DNA of 64,000 nt from Mariannaea sp. PMI_226 (GCA_024336345.1 JANFOG010000007.1:2356001-2420000); one strand, 5' to 3'. Shown: positions 46,403 through 58,722, counted from the first letter of the stretch. Program-made: numbers and translations. The notes: a model not told the origin generated them from the sequence alone.

Positions 46403-48294
46403 ATGGGCTCAGATTCCGATTCCAGGAGCGAATCTCCCTCGCAATATGTTGCTGAAAAGACGCCCTCAACCACTGTTCATCAGTCACCTTTCGATGGCGT
46501 CGACACAGACGTTTCAGCTACTCCAGAGCACGAGTCAACTGCTGTCAAGGCAGTCGAACACATGAGCAATGTCCGGTGGCTCAGCGTTTGCGTTGGACTG
46601 TACTCGACCGCCTTCCTGTACGGACTGGACTCGACCATCTCTGCTGCTGTGCAGGGTTCGGTTCTGGCTTCCCTTCACGATTTGAGTCTGCTGCCATGGA
46701 TTGGGACTGGATTTATGCTTGGCTCTGTAGCCACCATCTCTTTGTTTGGCTCGCTGTACACAAAAATTGAGGTCAAATGGCTGTACTTAGCAAGTATCCT
46801 TACTTTTGAGATCGGCAGTGCAATTTGCGGTGCGGCTCCAAATATGAGTGTCATGGCCGTCGGTCGAGTGGTGGCAGGAGTAGGCGGATCTGGTATCTAT
46901 CTTGGGTGAGTTCAACGATAAATACCACCGGTGACAAGTCAAAGACTGATCATAAAGGGAAGAGGTGTGAACTACATCTCGATGTTTGTGGCTCCAGCGA
47001 AGCAGCCGTTTTACACTGCCTTAATTGGCACGTAAGTACCCCCCCTCTTTCTCCCCCATCAACTATACCGATGAGGGCGGAAATATCTAGATTTAACAAT
47101 CACAACTAGGTTCTGGGGTCTTGGGGCTATCCTCGGACCTGTTATCGGTAGCGCGTTTGCGCAGAGTAAGGCAACCTGGCGATGGTAAGTACAGATAACA
47201 AGAAAACAATTCCCCAGTCTTCAGTATGAGTGAAAAAATAACTTTTCTGGAAAAGGGCATTCTATATCAACCTCGTCGTCGGAGCCGTCACTGCTCCAAT
47301 CTATATCCTGTCGTTTCCGCGGTACGGCGCACATCACAACAAGCCTATTCTTCCGCGTATCAAGAATCTGGATTGGCTGGGCGCCTTTCTCAATGCCGCC
47401 ATGTTCTCCCTCTTTGTTACGTCGTGCACGCTTAGCGGTTCTCGATGGGACTGGAACTCAGGGCCTGTCATCACCCTCTGGGTCATGACAGGTGTTGCTG
47501 CACTACTTTTCGCGCTGCAACAATGGACCGCATTCTTGACGACAAAGGAAGATCGCATTTTCCCCGTATGGTGTTTAAAAAGCCGGACGCTCGTCTTGCT
47601 GTTTATTGGCACTGTCGGTACCAGTACCTTCATGAGCCTTAACATGTACTACATTCCCCTCTATTTCCAGTTCACGGCCAGCATTGACCCTATGGAGGTC
47701 GCTGTTCGGCTTCTACCCTTTGTTTGTCTGGTAATATTCGCCACAATGCTTTCTGGAGCCTTAATACCTCAATACAGCCTTTATGCCGCTTGGTACACTA
47801 CTTCCGGCATATTCGCCTTAATCGGAGGTGCGCTTTTGGCAAATATCAACGCCACAACACCTACAAAGAATATCTATGGATTTGAAGTCCTGGCTGGGCT
47901 TGGATGCGGTCTGACCTTTCAAGCTTCCTACGCAATTGCCCTTGTCAAGGCCCCCAGGGAAAAGGCATCCTCGGTTCTCGGCTTCATCAACGTGGCACAA
48001 CTGGGTGGCCCAGCCTTGGGCTTGGCGATAGCTGGGTCCGTCTTTCATAATGTCGGCTTCAATACCATGCAGCGCGCCCTCAGTGGAAAGGGCTATACCT
48101 CTGCTCAAATTCACGATGCCCTCGCCGGCGGATACTCGCCCATCATCAGCGACAGTACCCCGGAGGTGCGTGCTCTCGCGACAGATGCCATTGCCAGCAC
48201 ACTCGCGAAAGTCTACATCTTGACGGCCGTTGCAGCAGCAGCAATACTAGTTTCAGGGCTTTTGATGCGGTGGGAGAAGGTAAAACTAGTTTGA
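46403..48294 (+). CDS. DHA-type MFS efflux pump, 567 aa (4 exons)
   Basis: This is a drug:H+ antiporter-like MFS transporter, about 14 helices, of the type that exports secondary metabolites. Exons are 46403-46905, 46945-47031, 47110-47184 and 47256-48294. A soluble, acidic and Ser-rich N-terminus of about 60 residues precedes helix 1 (WLSVCVGLYSTAFLYGLDSTI, with the GLD-T motif). GRVVAGVGGSGIYLG matches antiporter motif C-like glycine patterns, and TWRWAFYINLVVGAV is the hallmark of the DHA2/14-TM group. Intron 1 (39 nt) is short, and its acceptor at 46944 was chosen by phase, so about ten residues there (GLIIKGRG) are uncertain. It opens the biosynthetic run and probably exports the PKS product. 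Confidence 0.85.
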
Positions 48295-49199
48295 AGCTGA
48301 CCCTCGCCAATCTCCTGCTCCAAATGAAGGTTTACGCGTTTTGAATGAATGGGTGGGCAAAATCTTAGAAACAACACCTTTAAAAGTACCTTTTTTATTA
48401 TGTATTTGATTAGACCTATATAGAATGGAATCGTAGATATAAAAACCATCTTTTTTTTTAAGGGGCTGATTTAAATATTTTTCTCAAGACAGCTCTATGG
48501 TACTCTCAACAAACCCAAACAAATCCAGACGAAGTAGACTCAACCAAGAGCAAAATAATGAAACAATAGTGATATTAATAATCAATGAAAAGAAGCCATA
48601 CTAAGTGCTGTACGTCCTTTAGCACGTAATGTGACGCGTAGACGTCATTCCAACAGTAGCCCGCGCAGGCAGGCATCTTCCAAGGGTCACTCGTCTCTAC
48701 TAGGTAGTTGGCCCGGCATCAAAAGAGGACGTACATAGCAGACCAAATGGATTAGTAGAAAATAACCCCTCATACACTCCATTTGGCCCTAAACAAACGA
48801 CAAAAAAAAATTCGTCACCGTAACGGCGCGTACTGTAAAGGTCCTTTGCCTTCCGTCAAATCGGGCATTGCTCCGCTTTATCTCGCCGGAGTGTGAGTCC
48901 TTCGGCTTCTTCCAAACTAAGCGTCCCTCCGCTATCTCTCCGACCAATCAGGTGTTATTCTTACTGGCCCAATCATTTGAACGCTCACTTACTGGTCGAA
49001 CTAGGTGTTACGCTGACCGGGCTAGCCACTTCACAATGAGCGTCAGAGCAATCCTGCCAGGTAAGATAGGTTGCGTACGCTTAGTATCTAGTATTTATTG
49101 TACTTGATATTAAGATCAAAGCCGTTTCTTCTGTTTCTGTTTTGAGAAAGAGCGAGAGAGAAAGTTTTTTTCCCCAATCGTCTCTTACAATCGCCCACC
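48295..49199. other. Promoter region of the first P450
   Basis: No gene. It contains a CCAAT element (CGACCAATCAGG, about 48939-48950) and several CCGGAG/TCGG sites. A T/A-rich leader precedes the CACCATG start. Confidence 0.5.
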
Positions 49200-51057
49200 A
49201 TGTCGCCCACTGTGTCTCCTATCATGGAGTCCATTAAGTCGCTTCCCGACATACACATCCTAACATTCATTGCTGGCGTTGTCAGCTATGTCGCATATTT
49301 CTTCCATGGCGAGCATCACATGTATGGCTTGGTTTACATCCAACTTCATGCCATCGTGTTCGCAACCTCGACGTTTTTGCTGTACCGGTTGGGGAGCTCG
49401 CTACTAGATGCCTCTTTGCAGACACTAGTGTACGATGGTTGCTTCATGGCTGGCTTATTTGGCAGCCTTTTTGTGTATCGAGCTTTTTTTAACCCTCTCA
49501 ACGCCATCCCTGGACCCTTCATCGCCCGCATCGCCACATTCTGGATCTCTTTCCGTATCAAGAGACTGCGAATGTTCGCGGCCTTTGAGGAGCTACACAA
49601 CAAGTATGGATACTTTGTGCGTGTTGGCAGCAAGGAGGTTTCAATTACGCACCCAAAGGCGATAGTAGACATCTTTGGAGCCAATTCGGTGTGTCAAAAA
49701 GGCCCTTGGTACGACATCAGCAAGCCACAAGACTCAGTGCTTCTTCGCCGAACCTTTGCAAAGCATGCCGAACGACGAGCCATCTGGACTCGAGCCTTCT
49801 CTGTCAAGGCGGTCAGGGGCTATGAGGTCAGGTTCCATCCATACAGAACCAAAATGTTCTCTAAACTCGACGAGTTCGCTGGACAGCCAGTAAATATCAC
49901 ACACTGGTTGGGACTGTTTTCTTGGGACACTATGAGTGATCTGTCTTTCGGCCACCCATTTGGTTTGCTAGATTCCAAGGAACATCACTGGGCAATGGGT
50001 GTCCTCGATGAAGGAATGGGTATCATTGGTCGCCATTTGCCGATGTGGTTCGTCCGTCTTGGAAGCTCTGTCCCTGGTGGTAACAGGGACCTGAAGAACA
50101 TGTACAAATATTGCCACGAGCAGATGCTGCTAAGATATAATGTTAGTACACCTTCCATCTTACGCTTTATGAGTTATACAGCTAAAAAACATCAAATAGG
50201 CCAAGACCGAGCCCAAGGTACCTGATGTGATTGGTGGTCTCTTTGAGCCATACAAGAAGGGCGTTCTGCCCTGGGATGACACCGCTCACCAACTGATGGC
50301 CGGAGAAGCACACCTGCTTGTCAACGCTGGAAGGTATGGCGCATAACACCAACCCCTATTTCGCAAAGCAGTGTACTAAAACAGGACTCTCAGCGATACT
50401 TCGAGAATCACTATGATTGCTACCTTGTTTACTCTTGCTCAAAGACCAGAGCTTGTCAACAGGCTCCGGAAAGAATTGGAACCACATGTCCCCAAAGACA
50501 CCGATGAGATGTTGATGGACTCCAGCATTATGAACATTGACCTTCTGAATGGTATTGTGCAGGAAGCTCTTCGCTTGTACCCACCAAGCCCTAGCCATCC
50601 GACTCGAGTGACTCCCCCCGAAGGCACTGTGATCGCAGGTCGATTCATCCCAGGCAACACTCAAGTAATTGCCCCTCAGTACGTTATCGGACGAGGTAAG
50701 TAATTTTGTGCATCTTTGAGCCCTCGGCTATGGTACACAATTTCTGACAAAATTATAGACGAACGCATCTTTCCCCGAGCGAACGAGTTCATCCCCGAGC
50801 GTTGGTACAGCCTTCCGGAGCTGATCACAGACAAGAGCGCCATCGCACCGTTCTCTCTGGGGCCTATGAACTGTGTTGGCAAAGGACTTGCACTGTCCAA
50901 TATTCGAGTCACTGTGGCGTTGATGGTCATGCGCTACAACCTCAGCTCCCCCTCCACGCAAGCTGACCCTCAATCCATTTTCGAAAATGGCTTGTATGAG
51001 CATTTCGCCTTGCAATCTGGACCCGTACTGTTGTGCTTGGAGAAGCGACAAAAATGA
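49200..51057 (+). CDS. Cytochrome P450 monooxygenase (A), 558 aa (4 exons)
   Basis: This is a membrane-anchored heme oxygenase of the ER. Exons are 49200-50141, 50200-50333, 50394-50695 and 50759-51057. The N-terminus is unusually long, with about three hydrophobic segments before the proline hinge NPLNAIPGPF (near residue 102). The I-helix oxygen-binding motif AGSDTS is assembled across the second intron. The K-helix ExxR is EALR, the PERW motif is FIPERW, and the heme loop is FSLGPMNCVGKGLA with Cys498 as iron ligand. The heme loop has Pro-Met between G and C, a common variation in fungal families such as CYP65-like enzymes. It lies in the PKS cluster next to a cytochrome b5 gene, an electron donor candidate. 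The substrate is presumably the polyketide. Confidence 0.9.
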
Positions 51058-51464
51058 GCGGTGAAGAAGTCACCTTTTGGATCCCGAGTTTGAAATCATG
51101 GTGTGATAGGTGGTAAACATGACACATTGTGGAAGAGCTCTAGCTCAACGCGGGGTCTTCCAGAGCCCCGGCGAGGTACAAATGCAGATAGATATTAGTC
51201 TTGGTCAAATTCAAAAGAAATTCTCTAATTTCTTGACACCAGTAATATGTTAGTCTTAGATTTAGAAAATTTCCGACAAGGTCCTCAAGACAATACCGTC
51301 CTAGTAAATAAGTGTAGCATTAATGCTGCTGTTATTTATCTTTGTGGTGTACTATGACCCCGCGGCACATTAAAGACCAAGTAAAACTCACATAATCTCT
51401 AGATATAGCTGTATCCCACAATCATCTCTAACTGAAATTGTTCATAATTTCCTCCATTTCTATA
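51058..51464. other. Convergent intergenic spacer
   Basis: About 400 bases between the 3' ends of the P450 and the cytochrome b5 gene. No gene is seen; it probably holds both 3' untranslated regions. Confidence 0.5.
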
Positions 51465-52148
51465 CTATCTCCTAGTCTTTCTTGGTATCGTCGGTGGGAA
51501 GCTGAATACATCGTTTTGATAATCAAGAGATGACAAGAAAAGGAGGTAAAGATATCTAAAAGCCAACAAGCTAGCTAAAGAAGCGACTGCTATGCCCGAC
51601 CCGAACGCATACCCGATTTTCTGGCCCGACATGGCAGTAGATTGAGATTGGAAGATGTCCAGCGACGAAAGAATGTAGCGGCGAGGAAAAGCCGCCATCA
51701 CTAGAAGAGAGGTCGCAATAGTGGCAATTGCTAACTTCGCTCGGGGAGTAAGCAATTGCTGGCCGGATGTGGCACTGCTTTTGCTTTTACTCGTCCCAGA
51801 AGGGGGAGAAAGTGCCTGTTCATGGCTTCCTTCTAACTTGCCGATGAAGTATTGCTGCATCTTCTCCATGTTATCTTCGCTGTGGCCGGCATATTCGTAC
51901 ACCTCTGTGCCATCAGCACCAGCACTGCTCTCAAGCGCCTCGATGCCGCCTGGGTGGTCAGAGCTGAATTTGGTGAGATCATACACTGAGAAACCTCGTC
52001 AGTTATGCATCTGGGATACCAAATTGTGAGAAACCTTGGGCGTACCACGGCCGTGGACCGCTATCCATAGCGCGTCCAGCGTGTTATGGTCGGCTAACCG
52101 TTCAATTGTAATGATATCCCCCCCTTTCTGAGTAGTTTCGGACGCCAT
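51465..52148 (-). CDS. Membrane-anchored cytochrome b5-like protein, 207 aa (2 exons)
   Basis: This is an electron carrier of the ER membrane. Exon 1 is 52046-52148 and exon 2 is 51465-51985, joined in phase 1 through a 60-nt intron (GTACGC...CTGACG...CTCAG). The cytochrome b5 fold covers residues 12-90. The heme ligands are His45 in SDHPGG and His69 in EYAGHSEDN, 24 residues apart as usual. A Ser/Gly linker (SPPSGTSKSKSSATSG) leads to two hydrophobic segments (AIATIATSLLVMAAF and GSGIAVASLASLLAFRYLYLLF), so it probably spans the membrane twice, more than the single tail anchor of housekeeping b5. It lies between two P450 genes and is divergent from the second one, which suggests a cluster-dedicated redox partner. 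Confidence 0.87.
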
Positions 52149-52561
52149 CGTTATCTGTTACGGGGAGATGGAAAGATGGTGACAACAGACTCGTAAAAGT
52201 GAAATCTAAGTGTTATTTCTTCAATGATATCCATTTGTCATTGCTGCCGTCATTGTGGGGGGTCAAACATGCTGCGCTTACGACTAGTCGGGGGTCCCAA
52301 AACGGCCATTCGCCGTCTTATCCAAAACATTTGACACTCCTACACAAGCGCGGAATCCTTACATGTTTAGGCTAGCGCAAAACGTGTAAATGCTAGGATC
52401 ATGTATTGTATGAATGGCAGTTTTACTAAGTAATCAGTGTACTCTCCAAGTGCTCTGAAATCCGACCAAAACCTAGCAGAAACGTGCTCCTCTCATCGAA
52501 GCAGTATCTTGTTTAGCATTGTTCCCACAGTATCAAAAAAACCGTTCGCATTCCCATAAAA
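52149..52561. promoter_or_regulatory. Bidirectional promoter, cytochrome b5 / P450 B
   Basis: 413 bases separate the divergent start codons, suggesting shared regulation of the electron carrier and the second P450. No perfect long palindrome was noticed by eye. CGG triplets occur as ACGGGG near 52157 and ACGGCC near 52302. Confidence 0.4.
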
Positions 52562-54298
52562 ATGTACAAAGAATTTTTTATCGGACACCAGGGTCATGGT
52601 GATACTCATCGTGTAGACTTGTCGCCCTTCACCAGCCTAGAACAGCTCACGAAATCCCTCGCCGATATCTTTGCGTTTGCTGATAGAAAATGTGCGTCAA
52701 TGGCGGGATTCACTATTCCCCAAACACAACGCGCTCTCTGAATTCTGGGCTGACTTGACACAGCGTTGTGGCTCGTTGACCAGCAAGGAAGCCCCATTAC
52801 GACTTTGAAAGATGCACAAACGACCAAGGACAACATTGAAGTGCGAGCAGCCCGCCATGAGCCAGTTCGTGAGCCCCCAGGGCCTCGCTTGATACCCTTT
52901 GTCGGCAATCGCTATGAGTTATACCCAGATGTGCTCGGAAACTATGATCGATTATTCTCCATCTATGGCCCTATGATCAAGACAGTCAATATGGGAACAA
53001 CCATCTATCACACTAACGACCCCGAGATCGCCCGCCATTTGTTGCGCGAAGACAACCTCTTCACCAAATCCACGTCTAACCCATCACATCCATTGCATTA
53101 TATGGCCGATCAAGACTGCCTGTTTACGTGCGATAGCGCATCGCCTGCCTTTGCTCCAAGTCATAAATTTGTGCCCTCAACAATGTCACCACGCGCTGTC
53201 GCTCACTTTATGCCGCTAATCCAGGACGCCGCGCAATCCGTCTTCCCGGCATTCGACCAACTTGCTAAGGCTGACCTGGCCTTCAATGTCTACCAGTATA
53301 TGTTCAAGCTCGCGGCTCAGATAATCTGGCGTGTCGTTCTCAACCAGGACCTGAAGCATTTTGAGTCACCCAAGACGCCCCCATCACTCCCTGTCCGACT
53401 GTTTGGCCAATATCTCTCGCTGATGAAGAAATCGTCCATGCAGCCACAGTGGGTCAAGTATCTCCCTTTTGGAGACCCTGCCAAGTTGAAAACTGTCCGT
53501 CAACAGGTACTTCAGATTACCGAGGAAGCTATGGATGCCAGCGTCGATAAGGACGGGCCACCTCTCGCTTTGTCTGATCCCAAGGCTATAAAGAAGGCCA
53601 CTTGCGTAGCTGATTTCCTCTATCGCGCCGCTGATAAAGACGGCAAGCAGTTGCCACGCGACCTGGTGCTGGCGAATGTGGTAGTAAGCTGCGGAGCTGG
53701 CTTCACCACCAGCTCGTCTTTACTCTCCTGGGCTCTCTACGCCCTTGTTCGATACCCTGGAAACCAGGAGCGTCTATTCGAGGAAGTAGCTCGCCATCGC
53801 GACAATGGTACTGGCGAAAAACGCTGGACGTACGACGAGATTCATAGTTTGAAGTTCCTCGATTGCTTTGTTAAAGAGGTCCTACGTCTCCACAGCCCCA
53901 GCTTCCAGACTGCGAGGAACGCCAAGCAGGATGCGGTTTTGCCGGGAGGGTACTTAATTCCCAAAGGCTCTATCGTGATTGCATGTTTTCCCAGCATACA
54001 GAAGAACCCAGCTCACTGGGACAATCCACTACGATTTGACCCTGACCGCTGGATGGAGGAAGGGTTCGCGGCACGGCAAGCCCGTCAGGGTTCATACACG
54101 CCGTTCGCGGCTGGAGGCCGGGGCTGTGTGGGGTTCACTCTGGCGCTTACGCAGGTGAAGATGGTTCTGACAGAGTTGGTGTATCGATACGAATTCCAAG
54201 ACGAGTCGCCAGAAGCCGTCGTATATGACCCTGAGTTTTTGGTGGTGCGACCGCTCAACTTCTATGCTGGGATGACAAGGAGGGAGTCGTCGCAGTGA
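52562..54298 (+). CDS. Cytochrome P450 monooxygenase (B), 554 aa (2 exons)
   Basis: Exon 1 (52562-52691) encodes 43 residues, MYKEFFIGHQGHGDTHRVDL followed by an SLEQLTKSLADIFAF helix. After a 72-nt intron exon 2 (52764-54298) continues SLWLVDQQGSPITTL. There is no N-terminal membrane helix in this model; instead there is a soluble leader, as in CYP7/CYP8-like fungal P450s. The body has PPGPRLIPFVGN, the I-helix CGAGFTTSSS, ExxR as EVLR, FDPDRW, and the heme loop PFAAGGRGCVGFTLA with Cys498. CYP8-like fungal proteins include isomerases as well as hydroxylases, so the chemistry is uncertain. GAGFTT keeps the Thr needed for oxygen activation, favouring monooxygenase activity. Confidence 0.87.
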
Positions 54299-55074
54299 CT
54301 TTAATTGAATGAATAGATTACCACAGTTGTTTGAATGCAGATATGGTCCTACCCTACAGAATACTTAAAAAATGACACCCAGTCCAACCATAGTTGTGTA
54401 GCGAATTAAAAGCTCCTCCAGGCCGTGGTAGGACTAGTTTTTGTCGTTAAATCATTGAGTAACCTATCAATCAAAATTTAATACCGTTGCTTTTTTGAAA
54501 TTATGACGTTGTGGTTATCATTTTACTCTGACCATGAATTTCGAAAACGGGTCTCGGACAAGAAGGTGCAAGATACGACGTGTCTCTTTTGGCCAATAAA
54601 ACCCGAGCAGCATTGACCTGTCTTGCCCGAATTTTTTGTCCGTTCCAGGGACAAAGATAGATACGTCACATGATGTGAATTTTCAATGCTCTTCCGCTGG
54701 TGATTCACGTCGTCTAGATTAGTCATAACCCGAATAGACAATGACGTTGGATGGGATGGACCAGTTTGGCTGGAGCCGACGGCGCTCATGTGCCTCAGCC
54801 ATGCACCCCGTTATGGCCAACACCGTCATTCAATCGTTTGCGTCTACGATGCTTTCCCATTCGACTCGGAGCCGGCTACCCAGTAGGAGCAGGAGTATCC
54901 CTGGTTACCTGAAAAATGGACCCTGCACTACCAAGCTCTCGGCGGCATGACATGTTCTCCGAGAATCAGCTACCGGCACAATGTTTTACTTTTATCGTTT
55001 TCCTTAAGCTCGCTCTTTTCTCAATTGTGTATCGTGGAATAGGAGTTTTGCCATTGCAATCGTCGTGAAAAAAG
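54299..55074. other. Intergenic region before the amidotransferase gene
   Basis: No supported gene. A 69-codon frame at 54741-54950 has no motif. The region holds the terminator of the P450 gene and the promoter of the next one. Confidence 0.45.
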
Positions 55075-57379
55075 ATGTGCGGATTTTCCACCTGTATTTT
55101 GCTTGCTGGGCCAAGCACCAATGGCCAGAGTCACCAGAGTAATGGTACTCATTGCAACGGGGAAACAAATGGTGACCACCGCACCAACGGCGTAGCATCA
55201 GAAGGACTTGCGGCAGACCTCAAAGCTTCAGTTGATCTCATTTCTCATCGCGGCCCAGACGACTCTGACGTATGGATCAGTGAGAACGAGCAAGTCGGGT
55301 TAGCCCACTGCCGACTGTCCATCAACGATTTATCCTCAGCGGGCCGCCAACCCCTTCACAGCAGTGATAACCAGATTCATGCCGTGGTGAACGGTGAGAT
55401 CTACGACTACGATCGCCTCCGCACAGAATGCGAAACTGTCCATAACTACCCTTTCCAGAGCGACAGTGACAGCGAGCTAGTTCTGGCCCTGTACAAGATA
55501 CACGGCGCGCCTGAATTCCTAACGCATTTGCGCGGTGAATTCGCTTTTGTTCTCTATGATAGCCGTGAAGGAGCCCAGCGCGTCATCTGCGCGCGTGATC
55601 GATTTGGAATCAAGCCTCTGGTCTATACTCGCGTGGGGTCGAAGCTGCTCGTCGCTTCTGAAGCCAAGGCGTTCTTGCCCATGGGCTGGAAGCCACGCTG
55701 GGATGTCCGGGCGATTGCCGACGCCGGATGGATGTTTGATGACCGAACGCTGTTCCGCCATGTTCATAAGGTCTTGCCTGGACACTATCTTGATATTACG
55801 GAACATGGCGGTGTGCAGCAGGTCAAGTATTGGGATGCTGAATACGAAGATAAGGTTAGTTTTGGTCTTAGAACTTCAAACCGGGCCGCAGCTGATCGCC
55901 TGTCTACCAAAAACAGAGAAAACCCGAAACTCGCACCATCGATGAAATGGTAGTTGGCGTTCGCGAAAGGTTGGTCGAAGCCGTTCGTCTCCGCCTGCGT
56001 GCTGATGTCCCTGTTGGCATCTATTTGTCAGGAGGGATCGACTCTTCCGCCATTGCCGGTATAGTGACGGAACTTGCACGCAAGGAAAAGGTCAAAATAG
56101 GAAACGAAGAGGTTACTTCTGTTACCTGCTTTAGTGTAGGCTTTCCTGAGGCTTCCGGCTATGATGAATCACGTAAGTCTTCGTATCCCCAGCAGGAGCG
56201 TATTAGTATCAAAGCTAACAGACACTAGATATTGCTGAACGCACGGCCGAGTGGCTTGGAGTGAAGACTATCAAGAAGACCATTACGGAGGATACTCTGG
56301 CCGGAGACTTTGAGGATGCCGTATTCCACTGCGAACACCATCACTTCGATCTCAACTTTGTGGCCAAGTTTGCACTTTCAACTCTTCCCCGTGAACATGG
56401 CGTCAAGGTCGTCCTGACCGGTGAAGGTGCCGACGAGCATTTCGCTGGCTATCCATACTTTCCCGGCGAATTCCTTCGGGAAGCTGATGAAGCCATGCCC
56501 AAATCCCAACTGTCTCAAAACAGTGACCTCCGAAACCAAATGTTCGAGTCAGTACAGAGGGAGATGAAGGGAATCTGGAAAAAGAGCGGTGCAACCGCGT
56601 ATGACGATAGACCAGTTTTTGCATCCATTGCCGGAGCAGGCGCAACGGACATGAGCGACAATCTGCTAGCTTGGCATCCAACGGCCTCTATCTTTGCTAC
56701 ATGGCTCCAAGATCTACAGGCTAACCACGACTGCCGCAAAACGGTCCTGGACTCGCACCCGAGCGACGTCCAGGCCAAGATGCGGTCGCGATGGCACCCC
56801 TTGCACACGGCTATGTACATGTGGAACAAAAACTCGCTGGCCAACGTTCTCCTATCCTGTCTCGGCGACCGCACAGAGATGGCACACAGCGTGGAGGCGC
56901 GTACGCCCTTTCTCGACCACCACCTTACCGAGTACGTCAATCGTCTGCCACCTAGCGTCAAGCTGCGGTACTCGGCCGACACAGCAAATGATCTCGGGGA
57001 GCTGGGCCCTATCTGGACCAAGTCCAGTGTGGCCCTGCAGTCGCTTAACGAGAAATGGATTCTGCGCCAGGCCGTGCGTCCATACATCACTGATGACCTG
57101 TACAAGCGAAAGAAGCATCCATTCCTGGCGCCGACACGATGGGCCGTGGGAGGGCCATTGCACCGCAAGTTCGAGACCATACTGACGCAAGAAGCCGTGG
57201 AAGAGCTCGGCTTTGTTGACTGGGCGACGATCCAGGAGGCTATGGAGAGTGCTTGGGGTGAGACGGCTGACCCCAAAGCCTTTCGGCGCTTGGTGTATTG
57301 CGGTGCTTGGGTGACTCTGAGCCGACGCCTGGGCGTCGCGAAAGCGGTCAAATCTGATTGGGAGTCTACTATACAGTAA
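55075..57379 (+). CDS. Asparagine-synthetase-like glutamine amidotransferase, 728 aa (3 exons)
   Basis: It uses glutamine and ATP to convert a carboxylate to an amide. Exons are 55075-55854, 55917-56172 and 56229-57379. The N-terminal Ntn glutaminase starts MCGF with the nucleophile Cys2, so the start is fixed; HRGPDD, VNGEIYDY and RDRFGIKPL blocks follow. The synthetase domain has the PP-loop YLSGGIDSS (from about residue 298), VLTGEGADEHFAGY, MAHSVEARTPFLD and RKKHPF. An Asn/Gly/His-rich insert of about 40 residues (NGQSHQSNGTHCNGETNGDH) lies between MCGF and HRGPDD and is absent from housekeeping enzymes. At 728 aa it is longer than a typical AsnB/Asn1 (about 550-580). Location inside the PKS cluster suggests amidation of the polyketide acid rather than asparagine supply; that is inference. 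Confidence 0.9.
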
Positions 57380-57717
57380 CTCTAGCTCTTACGAAACTGG
57401 TGATACAAGTAAACGGAGTAGTAGTAGAATGAAACAGGGTTTCTGCAATTGAAACTTCTAATGCCATTGATTATAGAATTATACAAGTCATTGCTTGATA
57501 CTAAACAGTCTACGAGAATTGATGATGGTTGTTGGTAGTAGTTTAATAGATCGCGGTGATTGATGAAGTGATCAAAGAGCAGCTCCATCAGGTTTGTCGG
57601 TACGCAGAATAGTGAGAGTACATTCGGCCAGCCAAAGTTAGACAAAGGGGAGGTCATGTTTGCAACATATCTGCCATTTCAAACCCTTGAAATTTCATCA
57701 AGGCCGACAAAGTGTAT
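57380..57717. other. Convergent spacer
   Basis: 340 AT-rich bases between the 3' ends of the amidotransferase and reductase genes. No gene is seen. Confidence 0.5.
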
Positions 57718-58722
57718 TCAAATTAATACTACGATTTTACCGTGCGCTGGACTTCTAGAATGAGCTGATTCATAAGCTTCCCGCACGTCGCTCAGCGACA
57801 CCGTTCTCGCTACACGCCCCCTTATGTTTCCCTTCTCAATGTGTTCCGTGATGCGCGCCATGCTGGCCCTCGAGGGCTCAGCAATCATGTACAGTGCCCG
57901 AACACCTTCCTTCCCATTGCTGATTCCCTGCTCCTTGTGCGCTTCTCTGTAACCCCAGCTGCACGCATCAAAGGACAGCAGGGTGCCACCGTCTGGCTTG
58001 ACAACGTTCCAGCAGTCTGCGAGAACTTGGAATCCAACGGAATCCACAACCACATCGACCTTGTCCAAAGTGCTAAAGTCCTTGTACTCCACAACTTCAT
58101 GGGCACCAATAGAGCGCAAGAACGATTCGTTCCGCTCGTTGGAGCTGGACGCCGCCACGACGTAATGTCCAGCTAGAACAGCAAACTGCACGAGAAACGT
58201 GCCGATGCCACCCGCAGCGCCAGTGATCAGGACCCTCTTTTGTCCCCCCTTCTCCGCGGCTGTTGTCTCAAGTCCAACGTGCCTGAACAAGGCCTGATCA
58301 GCCGTTAGAGCACTCCCGGGAATTGTGGCGGCCTCCTCCCACGACAGATTGTCTGGCTTCTTGACGGCTTCTTCCGTCGTGACAATGGCGTACTCAGCCC
58401 ATGTGCCACCGCGATTGGCGTGCGTCATGCCGTATACGTGGTCGCCGACACGGAAGTCCTGCTCACTGTCGTGGACGGCGACAACGATACCAGAAAAGTC
58501 ATTTCCCAGGGTGGCATGGCTCGGGGGGTACAGTTCGTTCCACTCAAGATTGTCCTTGTACACGGTAGAAGCTTTTACTTGAACCAGTAGCTCGCCAGGC
58601 TTTGAGATTTGGGGTCTGGGTACGTCGTCGTGGATTTCAATGGCTGAAGAGGGAGCTACATTTCCAGGGAAACCGTACGGTGTTCCGTCAGGGGATGTAG
58701 GTCGAACTCGTGCTGCTTTCAT
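57718..58722 (-). CDS. Zinc-independent MDR (quinone-oxidoreductase/enoyl-reductase-like), 334 aa
   Basis: This is a single-exon medium-chain reductase. The GroES-like half covers residues about 1-140 (VKASTVYKDNLEWNE, GNDFSGIVVAV, VGDHVYGMT). The NADPH-binding Rossmann half carries VLITGAAGGIG at residues 164-174. No structural or catalytic zinc cysteines are visible, so it belongs with quinone oxidoreductases, trans-acting enoyl reductases and similar enzymes rather than alcohol dehydrogenases. The C-terminus (SLSDVREAYESAHSRSPAHGKIVVLI) is the family's typical ending. Next to an HR-PKS it could be a trans-acting enoyl reductase (LovC-like) or a later tailoring reductase. Whether the PKS needs one depends on its ER domain, which lies outside the window. 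Confidence 0.87.
   Translation of the reverse strand: MKAARVRPTSPDGTPYGFPGNVAPSSAIEIHDDVPRPQISKPGELLVQVKASTVYKDNLEWNELYPPSHATLGNDFSGIVVAVHDSEQDFRVGDHVYGMTHANRGGTWAEYAIVTTEEAVKKPDNLSWEEAATIPGSALTADQALFRHVGLETTAAEKGGQKRVLITGAAGGIGTFLVQFAVLAGHYVVAASSSNERNESFLRSIGAHEVVEYKDFSTLDKVDVVVDSVGFQVLADCWNVVKPDGGTLLSFDACSWGYREAHKEQGISNGKEGVRALYMIAEPSRASMARITEHIEKGNIRGRVARTVSLSDVREAYESAHSRSPAHGKIVVLI

Noticed and set aside
54741..54950. 69-codon plus-strand frame between P450 B and the amidotransferase
   Set aside because: No motif, and it lies in the expected promoter region.
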